This document shows positions 36,101 to 50,600 of a stretch of 64,000 nt of DNA, one piece after another. Position numbers and translations under genes: made by a program. This DNA is from Gordionus sp. m RMFG-2023 (lineage: Eukaryota > Nematomorpha > Gordioida > Chordodea > Parachordodidae). The stretch is from contig NC_088775.1 of NCBI RefSeq assembly GCF_954871325.1, positions 87,335,561-87,399,560 on the forward strand, in the 5' to 3' direction. The stretch's first letter is position 1; every line of letters begins with the position of its first letter. A model generated the notes under the pieces. That model was not told the origin of the DNA. It made no database searches and worked only from the letters and a program-made list of their open reading frames with translations.

Positions 36101-38601
36101 ATCCATCAAGATTCATTCTTCTTTTTTCTAAAATGATTTACGATCACGTGGTCCAGAAATTTTACGCTCGAAGCCAACATTTTACTCTATTTTCAACAAA
36201 TTTCTTTTCCCTCGGACATCGATGAAAAGATTTTATAAAAATCTCAACTAAAATTTTCTCTCAAATTTTAACCGGCCCCTCTTTTTTTTAAACGCATATG
36301 ATTCTGTTTTTAACATATGTTTTAGATATATTTCTGATCTGGACTATACTATAGTATCATAATAATTCTGGCAGCGCGCTTGAGATTGACAGATTAATAC
36401 GAACCTATGTCATAACCGCGCCTTTTATAATAAAATCTAAATAATTCTTACATATAATATTTATAAGAAAAGAGTAAAATGCAAACAACTTTTTAAAAAA
36501 ATAAATAAATAGAAGAATGTTTAAATTAACAAAAAAAAATTGCCCTAAAAATATGGAAGATATTATATTTAATTAAAGATTTAAACATTTTAATTCTATA
36601 AAAATTAAGATAAGGAGAAATAAAATGATATTTAAATAAGAAATTTTTGAGTTTTAATCTATAAAAAAACAAATAAAATAAAAACCAGGGGTTCCTGGGT
36701 ATCCGGCATCTCCTTTCGCTCCCGGAAAGCCAGGGGCTCCTGGCAGATTTTCTCCGGATATTCCTGGAGCACCATCTCTACCAGGTGCACCCAAATCTCC
36801 TCTATCTCCTTTCAAGCCTGGTAGACCAGACAAGCCAGGGAATCCTGGTTCCCCTTGAGGTCCGGGCGAGCCTTTGAACAAATTTTTTTTAATTTTAATT
36901 TTTAAATATATTTTCCAGAACTCCTATTTTTTAAACGCTTTTAGGAACTTAAAATTTTTTATATACCTGGTGGTCCAAGTGGACCTGGTGCTCCTGCCAA
37001 TCCCGGAAAGCCGCTAGGTCCTGCTGATCCGGGTAGCCCGTCAAGCCCAGGTAAACCGTTATATCCTGGGTTGCCTTTTTGACCCGGTAGCCCGGGAAGT
37101 CCGGCTAATCCTGAATCACCTTTACCACCTGGTAAGCCTGATATATGATGTGTGAATAAGATTAGATAAATATAAAATTTGATGTATACAAATAATTACA
37201 ACTTAATAAAAACATAGTAAAAATTTATTTGTATTGGTATCTTGCATGACTATTTTCATATGTTACCTGGTAATCCGGGGCCTCCATCTTTCCCTGGTTG
37301 ACCTGCTGGTCCAGGTGGGGCTGGTAGACCTTTTGACGAAGAAGAAAAAGAATGGGGTTTTAATATTCAGAGATAAGGTTTATAAATGAATAATTTTACT
37401 TTCATGGTGATTTATAAAAGATCTATAACAAATATTTGTTATGCAACATTATACCTGGTGCTCCAACCTCCCCCTTTTTCCCAGGTAAACCGGGCTGTCC
37501 TGAGAATCCGTCCAATCCATGATCTCCTTTTTCGCCTGGATACCCGTTAAGACCTGGTAGACCGGCATCGCCCTAGATATAAATTATATATTTTCATATC
37601 GGCCGATAACTGCAATTAACCGACCGGTTACTAACTTTATCATCCGGTAATTGATATTAACCGACTTTATATTGTCGATATCAGCTGTCAACTAATATTA
37701 ACCGAACTGATTGTAACAATATCGGCCGTAAACTTGTACCGATTCGGTATTATCTAATTAACATGTTTTTTTCATGGCATATTTACTTAATAATCATAAC
37801 TTATTAATTTTTAAAGGATTGTATAATTATAATAAATGTATATATTTTTTATTCTCTATCTCGATACAAAGGATTTGCCATGAAAAAATATTATAATATC
37901 TTCCAATACAGATATCTTAAAAAATGAATATTACTTTTGACGGTTATAAGAGCGAATATTTCAAGACTTAAATTAAGATAAAATTTTTAAATAACTAACT
38001 TTCAATCCGGGCAAACCAGATAAACCGGGGTAGCCTGAATCCCCCTTCTGACCCATTGCACCGGGTTTTCCTGGTTGTCCAGGCGCTCCTGATAATCCTG
38101 GAAATCCTGCATCACCCTTCTGTCCAGGATAACCTTTTTTTATTATTTAAATTTTTGTCAAAAATAATCTATATTTAAATTTTACAATTATTTTAAATAT
38201 TTATCCCTGAAACTTAAAATTTAAACTAGTTAAATTTTAATCATAAATTATGACAATTTTTCAAAGATATTGCTTTTTTTAAATATTAAAAATTATTTTT
38301 TTTATCTTTTACCGGGGGTTCCATCTAATCCTCTATCCCCTTTCATGCCCGCCATTCCTGGTAATCCGGGCAAACCGTCTTTACCAGCGTCACCTTTATA
38401 ACCCGGGGCACCAGGAGCTCCATAACCGGCGTCACCTTTAGCCCCATTAGCTCCGGGATAACCTGGTGCTCCGGCATCTCCCGGGGCACCTGCAAGACCT
38501 GTATTTTTAAATTAAATCGTTGCAATTTTTTTCTAAAAATATCTAGTTTTATTTTGTTGTCAATATCATAAATGAAAGATAATCTTTCTCTTCTCTTCTC
38601 T

Positions 38602-38668
<67 letters not shown>

Positions 38669-41600
38669 CTTTATATAAAAAAAGCAACGGGCTCTTTATT
38701 GGTTTTGATATTTAAATAGTTTAATATTATAATCTTTAACCTGGAAATCCGGCATCTCCCTTTGCTCCTGGGTAACCTGGTAGTCCAGCTTCACCTGGCA
38801 ACCCAGGTGTTCCAGGAAACCCGTCGAGTCCTCTCTCACCTATTTTTAAAAGATAGTTTAAATATTTGAATTCTTCGTAATTTTCGTCATACGGTTTTAA
38901 TAAATTTGTTCGACCACGTCTTATGATTTTTTTTAAATATTAACTAGGAAAGTAAGTATAGTATATATATATATTAAAAAAATCTCCGTTGTTTAAGTTT
39001 TATTTCCAGAAATTATTTGAAAGGAGAAAACAGTATAAATCTTTGCAAAATATAAAAGTTAATAAAATAATCTTGATTTATGAATAACGAAATGTATTTC
39101 CACTATAATAATATTATATTGAATTCACCCACTAAAGCAGCTGATTATATAATAATAGTGGTGGGAGTTTATAACTAGGTGATACTTAAAAAGAAAAAAT
39201 CAAAAACACTTATTCAGTTTACCGCCGATAGAAAGATAATAAAAATCAACTTAATAAGATAATTTAAAAAAAAATTTAACCTTTAGCTCCAGGAGACCCT
39301 GAAGTTCCTGGGAATCCATCTTTCCCGGGAAATCCTGCATCACCTTTGAGACCTGGCAATCCTGGAAAACCGTCTTTACCAGGTGTTCCTGGATATCCAC
39401 TAGAACCTGGATTTCCTTTCTGTCCGGGTAACCCTTTTAATGGATAAAATTTAAAAGTAAAAAAAACACATATGTAAATTCTTCATTAAAAATAACATTT
39501 GCTTAAAATTTTGACGCTTACTGTCTTTTAAGATATAAAGAGAGCAATATTTTATATCTAAAAAAAAATATTATTCTCACCTGGAAGTCCAGGAAATCCG
39601 TCTTTTCCGGGTAGACCAGCTAAACCCGGGAATCCATCTTTACCCGGCGCACCAGGGAATCCATCTTGTCCTCTATCTCCTTTAGGACCCGATAACCCTG
39701 GGAAACCTATATCACCTTTTGCACCAGGAAATCCGGGAGTTCCAGGAGTTCCTGTAAAATAAAGCATCATAAATAAATTGACTAAAAAATATGATAAATT
39801 TTTGAAATGACATTCGCGTTTAGAAGGATACTTTAACATTTACAGGGTAAAATATTCTATTCTAGCAATATAAAATTATCGAAAATATCGTATATACTAA
39901 TTTTTTTTCAAAATATTTTACTTGAAAATAGTTATCAAGCTCGTCAAGCTAAGTTCTATGAAACATTAAAAAAATGTAACCTGATAATCCAGGAGCTCCA
40001 GAGAATCCAGGCGAACCCGGTAATCCAATTCCTGCTTCGCCTCTGTCACCTTTAGCGCCCGGAAATCCGGGCAAGCCATCAGCTCCAGGTAATCCTGTTA
40101 AAATTATAAATTAATACGTATAATAATATAGTGACTTGATAAAAATACGGACCATGTAGGGTTTTAACAAATAACAAACCCGGACCCGGATTTTGAAAAA
40201 TAACAACCCCTCTTGTTTTTTAAAATTAAAACAAAATGATAATTTCTATGAGATAAGGGATGAAAAGGAAGCAATTAGTGATTCTTTTGTTATTTTAGTT
40301 ATAGCATTATTATAAATCAAAAAATATATATACCTTGCGGTCCTGTCTTGCCAGGCATACCAGGGGCTCCTGGTAAACCCTCTTTTCCGGGAAAGCCCGC
40401 ATCTCCCTTTTGGCCTGGATACCCGGGAGTACCTGGACTGCCTTGGATTTGACTAGCGGCTCCGGGTAATCCAGGATTTCCCTAACATATATGTTATGTA
40501 CATGATTTATAAATTTGTCTATTATTAGCATTTGGAATTTATAGTGTATTATTGTTATTCAAAGCCTCGAAATTAAATTTGAGAATCACTTAAATGAGAA
40601 AAGCTTCAAATTATAATTATCGAAAGAAAAAATGGATATAATTATATTTTCTTTCGAAATGTAATTTTTTTTTCATATACTTTTTGTCCGGGCATGCCCA
40701 TAAGGCCGGAATCCCCTGGGGGGCCCATTACACCTGGTTGACCGGAAGGTCCAGGTAAGCCAGAAAGACCAGGAAATCCTTTATCACCTGTGTCGCATAA
40801 ATATAGTTGCATTCTTTAACAAAAATTTAATCAACCTGGCTGCCCTCTAAGTCCTTGAGAACTTTGTCCTGGAATACCCGCTATTCCTTGCAAACCTGGG
40901 AGACCATCTATTCCTGGTTTGCCTGGCTGTCCTGGTGGACCTATTGCGAATGCGCATTAGTAAATATAACAATACAGATTTATAATAAATTAATTTGGGC
41001 TTGTATTATAATATCTACGTGATTATATTATATTCTAATAAGATAACTTCAAACTTTTATAAGAACGCTTAGGAAAGAAGGGAAAAGTGGAGAGAATTAT
41101 AAAACTCAAAAATACCAAATAAGAATTAAAATTATACAATTTAATTTTATCATATTCATAAACCTTGACTGAATATTTATTTACACGTTTATATATTTAG
41201 AAAAAATGATACTTTACAAAAGAAAAAGATCAAATTTACTTTTAAATAATAATTTTAAAGTTATATTTATATCATGTTGGTAATTATCTATCATTGTAAT
41301 TGTACCCGTTAATCCAGGGTATCCCGCATCTCCTTTGGCTCCTGGCAACCCTGGCTCTCCGTGAATACCTGGCATCTGATCTAATCTAGCGGGTTCACCT
41401 TTGGCACCTAGAATTCCATATTATAATATATTAAGATTATAGTTGAGTAATTGCTAAAAATCGGTTAATTTGTCTCAATCTGCTATGCGAGTGAAGAACA
41501 TCCGCTAAGCATTGTGGCGCAAATTAATTTATTTCTGCTTCCTTCAAAGTTGATGCTTAATTTTCTTTTAGCCGACTAGCGAAAAAAAAAATAGAGCAAT

Positions 41601-44600
41601 TGCTCAACTAGAGATTTAAAATATAACTCTTCTTTGTAAAATATACTTTTTTTTAAATGGACAATTTGTATCTCGATACATTAATGCTTTATAAAAGTTA
41701 AAAAAAAATTAGTCAACTTCTGCATGTGAAAATTTATATCGATAATAATATAAATATAATATTAAAGTAATTATAATTATATAGTGCTAAAATGAATTAT
41801 TATTTCAACTATGAACCCTTTTTTTGAGCGTTTTTTTTTAAATTTTAAAAATCTTATTTATCCAAAAATGTATTCCCGCATGTTTAGAACACCTATCTTA
41901 TGAATTGTAGGCAATTTTGTCGTTAACCTTTGAGTCATTCATAATTTATATAAAAAAAATATACATGGAAAATTGAAATATAAAATTAGATTAAGAAGTT
42001 CATGATTGACTGAAATTCATAAAGTAGGTATAACCATAATGGAATACATTTCCGCTAAAATCGGATTCTTATATTTTAAAAAACGCGCTCACATTACCGG
42101 AATTTGACGCATTGCCGCTACATCACGGGTCTGGACCCCGGGACTGAACCCCGGGGTCATATGATAAATTTTTTTATATGAATGTTTCTAAATCTAATCT
42201 AAACCTGGGAATCCAGGCGTTCCGGGTAACCCAGGCAACCCCGGCGCTCCTACTGGCCCAGCAACTCCTGGAATTCCAGGATAGACCTCTCCTCGATTTC
42301 CCTTTTGACCCGTCATACCGGGTAGACCAGGTGAACCGTCTTTTCCCGGAAATCCATCTAATCCATGATCACCCTATTTATTAAAAATAATAATTCAAAA
42401 TAAATAAAAAGTGAAAATTTATATTTTTTTTTTATTTTGTGTTTTTAAAATTAAATAATATTTTATCCGTTTAATTTCATAAATTTAAGGGATGTAAATA
42501 AAACGAAAAAGGCATTTTTAAAAAACTGTTTAAAAAACAAAAATAATAAAATAAAAAACGCTAAAAATCATTATTTAACGAATTTTTGAAACACAAAAAA
42601 TTAGAGATGAGCATTTAAAATGATCGTGATAATGAATTATTTCCAACAAAATAATTAAATTCGGCTCATTTTTTCCTATAAACTAAAAATGGTCATTCTA
42701 ACCTAAAATTGCTTTTGAACTCTATAACTATACCTGAAAAAATATAAGTTCCATGGATTTTTAAAAAATAATCTTTGCGTATAGCAATGTGTTCCAACTG
42801 AACTGATGATGGATACCTTTTTTTTTGTTTAAGATATATCTGTCAATTTTAAAAATAATTCAATAAAATTTTATAGATTGTGAGAGGAATAAATTATATA
42901 AATGTTTTCTGCGTACGTATAACTTTCTAAAGGTTACAAAGTTATGCAGATTAAAAAGGTGTGCAAACAAAATTTGAACTTTTCAACATGTAAATCTCAT
43001 TTTTTTAAAAAATCTTTATTTAACTTTAGATTTAAGCAGACGATAATTTAGAAGAAATAAAATCGTTTTCAGTAAAGATAACTTATGTTTAATTAAAGTT
43101 TTAAGACAAAGTCACAGAAGAGTTCTGAAGGAATTTCCTAAAAGAAACTGGTCTTAGCAACCTTGAATCGATTGATTGTAAAATATTGATGATATCGGAT
43201 CAGCAGAAAAGCGGCATCGTGGTAGTAGACGAGGCACAGCTCGTACTATAGAAGATGTTGGTACTGTAGAAACACCCGTATTGAACTAAGAAGACCGATC
43301 TGACACCTACAGAACAATTCGTCGAGTATTCCGAGATACTGGTATTTCGAAAAACTTCAGTGAATCGGATTATCCACTAAGAGCTGCAGCTGAAATGTTT
43401 TTAAAAAAAGAAACAAGCCAGAATGCCCATCTGGTATGTAACAAACAAGATCTACAAAAATACCCTCAGTGGTTAGTTCATTTTCGTATGGTCTATGGAT
43501 GAAAAAAATCTGTTTACAGTTCACTGGTAAATCTGCAAAATGATAAGGTGGCACCATGCAGTTTCAATGAGAAAAAAAAACAAGTTGACGCCAATGGATT
43601 TCTTAGTACTTGTTCAAATTTCTCTAACCAATCATGGTTTCCGTTTGGATATCAAGTCTTGACTGCACAGAGCTCATTTTTATCGATCCAGGGGTCTATC
43701 GTAACGTTTTACTAGGTGAGCACTTATTGCCTACTATTAAAGAATTGTCGGAAAGTAAATTTTTCACTTTCCAATAGGACAATGCTCCAGCTCACTTCAC
43801 CGAGCCAGAGAAACTGTGGAACTGCTTACAAAAGAAACTCTCGATTTCTGCTCTTTGACCAACCAATAGCCATGATCTCAATCCGGTCGACTACAAGATA
43901 TGGAGGGGCGTCCATCAAGAACATGTTTATCAAGCATACGCGACGTTGACCATCTCAAACTGGGACTTGTGGATGAATAAAATCGCGTTAATCAAGGAGG
44001 AATTGTTGATTGTGCAATCAATGAATGGCGAGATCGCCTTAGAGCATGTTTTCGAGCTAATGACGGGAATTTTGAACATCAACTTTGAAGCTTAGCTCTT
44101 AACTCAAATTAATTTTGAATGTTGATGTTTTCATGTTTTTGTCGAATTGTAAAGTTTAATATAAAAAAAACAAAAAATAAATTTTACATGTCGGAAAATC
44201 TCGAATCTATAAAATTTTATTGAATTATTTTTAGAATTGACAGATCTATTGCTAAAACAAAATGGTATCAGTTCAATTTGAAGACAGTGTAGGTTAAAAA
44301 AAAACGAATTATATTTAATTATGGAATATATATAAATATATATCATTTAATATGACTTAATAATTGATATAGTAATTATTACTTTTATAGAAAAGAAAAT
44401 AAATAATGTTTTTTTAAACTTTAGGGCCAGGTAGTCCGGGCAAGGCAGGAGCCCCTGGAGCTCCCGGAAGTCCGTCAAGTCCTGGCAAGCCCGCGAGGCC
44501 TGGATATCCACCCTCACCTTTGTCGCCCTTAACGGCTGCTGAAGCTGTCGGGTAAACTACTTGCCCTTGATCTCCTTTAGCACCTGGCATACCAGGCTGA

Positions 44601-47600
44601 CCATCTCTCCCTGGTGGTCCCTAATATGGTAAAAAAAAATATATAAATGCATATTTTCAATATTTTCAATAAATTATCGCATTTTATTAATTCCTTTTTT
44701 ATATACTCCATTTAACAACTGATCGAGTTTATAGAGTCGCATTAATGATTAATTCTTAATACAAATCCTAATGGGGAATTTAAGATTTCATTTTTAAAAA
44801 AAATATCGATAAAGAAAAATTTATCTCATTATCAGCCGTTTAAGGTTAAAGTCGCATTACACAACACTTTAGAATGCAAATTTTGAATCATAATTAGTTT
44901 AAATGTGCTGGCTAATGTAGGCTCATTAATTATAGCATTATACTATGTAAATTGTAACCTAACATTTTTAAACTCAGAGTGAAATAACATCTCAACCCTG
45001 TAAAAATATTCTAATTTTTATAACCCAGCGTAGATTAAAAATATTTTAGCGATGGAGGAGGGGGAGGTATGTCGCAAGATTTTCATAGAAATTGGAAGGT
45101 GGGTGTGCAGTTTGGTCCTGTAGGGGAATAAAAATTTTGAGTGCATTGATATAGGGGGTCCCCAATACTATATTTTATATAAAATTAATGTCAATTTAAA
45201 CAAAAACTGTTATAAACTACCTTTAAATTAAGATCGTGTAAATGGAATTAAACAAACCTTAGGCTTATTTTCAAACAATTCGATAAAAAAGCTTATATTT
45301 TCCCACATTGAGATTAAATTTACTATTATATTCTTATCAATTTTTTTTACAAGTTAAATATATATTTAAGAAACGAATTTAAAAAAAATATGGAAATGTT
45401 TTAAATTAAATCTGCACTGTTATTTCATTCGTTTATTTTTGTATCTTCTATATTCAAGATTAGATAACTTCAACTTTTAGTTTATTTTTATATTTATTAT
45501 AATAAACTTCAATTTTATTATTACTATATTAGTAATGTTGTCGAATTTTTAAAAATGCCGGAATTAAGATTTTAGCTAAAATATTATAATGTAAGCCAAA
45601 AGACTTTGTTCATGGGTAATTTTAATCGGGCCGTTTAACAATGCCATTCATTGTCTATATATGAATACATCGATTTTAGTTCAGAAAAGGAAAAAGGAAG
45701 ATTTATCTAGAATCCCTGCTTATCCATTAAAATATATGATCTTAAAAGACTCCATAAATTAAAACATTTTCTCCTACCATTTTCAAAAAAATGCAAAATT
45801 TAAGCAGGTGTTTCATTTAAAATAATAACTTTTACATGAGTCTACTAAAAAAAGATACACTTCAGATTTAAAAACGATACTTTAGCAATATTCTATGATA
45901 AGGTTCGGTTGATAAAATGTATCATTTACTGGAATGCCATCAAATCCTGCAGGCCCATGCTCCCCTTTGTCGCCTTTCAATCCGGGACCTCCACGATAAC
46001 CTTGAGGTCCGGGTTCGCCGGGTATGCCTAATTTTGTTTTTAATTATTTAGATGAGTTTACATTTTTTGGGGGGGAACTGAACTGAAGAAATGTATCATA
46101 ATTTATTTTTCTTAAATATTAATATCCTTTTGAGACATTCGAGAAATCTTTTCATGCTACCTCATTGACAAATAAAATATAAGTAAACGAGGGCGTAACT
46201 ACGGCTTACCTTAGGATTTAAGACGTTGCCTAAGGGGGGTGGGGGCACAAAGAGTGACATATTAAAAACATATGATATGAAAAATTCTCTAAGTCTAAAA
46301 CGCAAATCTCCTTTATTGTATTTTTCGACGACTATAAATTTTTAAACTAAATAATGGCGATAAATATCTTAGGGACGGCACTTGAAATAAATATTCGAAA
46401 TAAATAATGTAAATCATTACAAACACTTTTAATTATTTTATTGCATTCTACGTTTCTTTTTAAATGAAAATTTCTCACATTGTTTTCTCCTTCTTTATCC
46501 CAATTATTTTCTTTCATTGAAAGGGTGGCTATTTATGTAAATTAAAGAATTTAATTACCTGGGATTCCCATATCTCCTCTATCTCCTGGCAGTCCGGGTA
46601 ATCCGTCTAAACATTGCCGACATTCGAGACCTTTGTCGCCTTTAGGCCCTAAAAGTCCAGGGAAGCCGTCCAATCCAGGTATACCTGGATTACCTGGCGG
46701 TCCTGGTGACCCTGATGGGCCCGGTGGCCCAACCAACCCCGTTCCTTGTCCGGGCAAACCGGGTGGTCCTATAATCATATATTTATAATGAGTAAATAAT
46801 TAAGAATAATTAAACCAGCTGATATTCTTAAATTCCAATCGAGCATATAATAACTAAATACAAAATAACAAGCCTAACATTTTCAAATTTCAAATATCTC
46901 TCTAGTCCAAATGAAGATATTTTTTAGAGCTTTCCTCGCTTTGACGCAACAAAAGTATGATAAATTATTTAATGTAACCTGGAATTCCCGGATCTCCTCT
47001 GTAACCGGGTAAGCCGGATAAACCGTCTTTTCCATATCTTCCCTCCGGGCCGGGTGGTCCGGTAATAGAATATCCTGGTGGTCCTTGCTCTCCTTTTAAT
47101 CCTGGATGCCCGGGAGCTCCGGGTAAACCAGATGGGCCTGGCATCCCTGGCGATCCTAACATATAAAAAAGATAATATTTTTAAAAAGTGTGAAGCAATT
47201 TTTCATGGTAATATTTATATACCAGTATAAATATGTATGTTAAAAAAAATGAATAACTGTTAGTTACGGGATAGGAAAATTACATTAATATAATTAAAAT
47301 ATAAATTGATAAAACGAATTTATTTTTACTCACCATCAAATCCTGGGTTTCCTTTAATTGATATACCGGGTAAACCGGGTGATCCCGGTAAACCGTCTCT
47401 CCCTGGCGATCCGGGTAACCCTTGCAATCCGGGTAGCCCGGGTAATCCATCGAGACCTGAATGTTATAGTATAAATAAATAAATATATTTTTTATGAATA
47501 AAAAAAATGTATTTATTGAGATGAATAAGCCTTAATTTGAAATACAAAGGATGATTTACCTGGCAATCCTGAGGGGCCAGGCCTACCTTCGGGTCCTTGA

Positions 47601-50600
47601 GGACCCGTCGGACCTTGCACGAACTCTCCTTGTCCTGGAGGACCTGGTAGACCCTAAATATTTTGAGTAAAAATATTTGCGTGAATGAATAAATTTTTAG
47701 ACAAATCTCAAAAGTAATAATGCCAAAAAATATGCTAATAAGTTTTTTTGGCCATGAACTAATAAAATAAAAATGTAAGGTTTTTAATGTTAGGGTTTTA
47801 AAAGAAAAAAATTTTCAATAATTTGTACGACATTTATGACAAAAAAATTAAAATTATTAGACAATATTGAACAGAATTAAAATCTTCAAAAAAATAAATT
47901 TAAAGAAAAGAATGATATTTTTGACCAAATTTTTACCTATTTTTAATATAATGCGTTACAACCCTAACCCATAAAACCTAGCCAATGAGAGTGCTCTTTT
48001 CAAAAATAAATCGCACACACCCTAAAGTTGATAGCTTAAAGCTTTATTTTTTAATATAATACGTTATAACCTCAACCCATAAAACCTCTTCAATGAGAGT
48101 GGCGGTTTCAAAAATAAAACGCACACATACCCCCATTTTAATGAAGATAAAAATTTTCCTTACCGGTAATCCTTGAGGACCAGGTCTTCCTTCATAACCT
48201 ATGTCTCCTTTGCCTCCCTAAAATGATATAAGATTATATTTATTAATATCCACTTTTATAAAGTTAATAAAATCAAATAATTTATGTTTTATTTTTTTTT
48301 ACAGCTCGGCCAGGTTGTCCTGATGATCCTGGATATCCAGATTCACCTTTAAGACCTTTTTCTCCCATTGGTCCAATAGGTCCGTCTTTTCCGCGTTTCC
48401 CCTATTATATAAATTAATTAATTATATTTGAATGGTTTATTTTTTTTAAATTAATTAATTTTCCTTTCCCTCCTTAATTCCTTTTTTTCCCAATTGAATA
48501 AATAAAGGCATTCATTGTTTTACGACTGGTTATAATATAAATTTATCTCACTTCTCCAGAAATATGTATTCTCATATTAATATAGCTATTCCCTGAAAAT
48601 ATGTAATAAAAATGGAAAAAATAAAATGTGTATTTATGCGTTTTAAGGTAACAAAATATTTCGAGATAATAAATTTTATAACAGCGTGCTGCTTATAATA
48701 ATCTAAAAATTATTTTGCGTTAATATTAGACATCATAAAATATTTAAAACGAGTTAATTTATAATTAAATATTTGGTGGTAGTAAGAAGAAATATTTTAG
48801 TGATTTGTTATATATAGATCCTAATCCCAATAATTAAATCTGGTAATTGGATATATTCAAAAGGGATGTTTAGATTTAATTAAGTAAATCCGCTTAAAAG
48901 TTGGTGGGAGGGCGCAAGTTTATTTTTTTAAAGTTAGACATTCTTTAAAAGTCGGTTTAAGCCCGGCTTAACCCGTAGTTTAAATTGAGCCATTTTATTT
49001 TCACAATTCGAAAATAGTGTAAAGACTTACAAATATATTATTATATTTTTAATTCGATACTTACTCTTTTTCCGGCAGGTCCAGGTAATCCCTTTTCTCC
49101 GGGTCCTCCGGGAAATCCAGGAATACCCTATAAAAATATATGTGTGTTATGGTAATAAATTATCATTGTAAAATCTAGTATTCGTAAAATTTACAATTAT
49201 AAATGTAGAAAATATATCAGTATAAAAAAAATTTGGAACATTAGTCCTTAACCAAGATTAAATCTAGCTTTCGCTCTCAATATCGAAATCCAAATTTATA
49301 AATTATAAAAATATGCGATTAAATAATTTCGAACTTACATCCTGCCCCGGAAGTCCATCGTATCCTCTTGTACCACCTTCACCCTTTTCACCCTTTAGAA
49401 ATATTTTTTTTGATTTAGATCATAATATTTATTTGTATAATAAAGTATAGTCTATATTAGTGAAAAACTCTTTTGGCTATTAAATAACTAATAATAGGAA
49501 AAAAAGGTTAATTCTATCTAAAGAACTTCAATTAGAACTAGATGCCTTGACATATTTATTAGATTTTTACAGAAGCTAGAATTTAAGAAGAAAATTTAAA
49601 TTATCTTTGTTTTCCAGCTAAAAAAACTCAAAGAGATCAACGAAAACTTAGAATATAAATTCATAAAAAATCGAAAGCATTTCAATACAAAACTTTAATT
49701 CCGATATCGCCTTTAGGTCCTTGTATAATTTGACCGATTGGTGGTTTATCTATGCTCAAAGTTCCAGGTCTCCCTGGCAACCCCGAGGGTCCGGGTTCTC
49801 CTTTTTGTCCTTTAGGTCCTTGGAATCCAGGTCCCATGTTACCTTTGTCACCTTTTTCACCGGGTGGTCCTGAGTAACCCTTTAAATGATTTAGTTTTTA
49901 TTACGTTTAAGAAATTACTTTCTAACGGAAGTGGTGGGGGTGGGAGGGCAAATTGGGCTCCATTTTGTTTTATTTTTTTTTTAAAAGCAAATTAATACCT
50001 ATTCGAGATCAAACTTAACAAAATATTTATTATCTTAAGATGTTGTTTACGGGTGGTCATTTTATCCGAATTATCCTAACATTTTCAGCTGTTGCGAATT
50101 CGCGGCGAAGTATACAAAAATTAAGATATTAAATATTGAATTTTGTATATTTCGAAGCAAATCGCACTAACTATGAGTGTAGTTTAAAAAATATTTTTTT
50201 ATACTAACGTAAGGTCCAGTTTCTCCTTTGTCACCTTTTTCCCCTGGATAGCCTGGATTTCCGGGTTGACCCTATATTTTTAGAAAAAATATCAAAAAAA
50301 TTTATTGACAAAAGGTATAATAAACAAAATAAAATGGCATATACTCGAATATCAAATTACCGAAATAATGAGAAATTCAGTGTTGTTTAAATCGACTACC
50401 TTTGACCAACTCAATAATGACAGCCAATAGACTGGCGATTCATTCATTTACCTGCGTACAAATACAAATCAGCTGTTATGAACGCCATTTATGTTTCCCG
50501 TATAAAACAATTCACATTAAAATTTTATGAGTACTTCTTTCTTTTTTTAAAAAAATAATAATATCCGTTTTATATTTTTAAAAATGGCAAGTCCACAACG

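Noticed and set aside
38343-38687. Frame with Lys-Glu-Arg repeats
   Set aside because: It is the CTTT microsatellite read through a collagen exon in the wrong frame.
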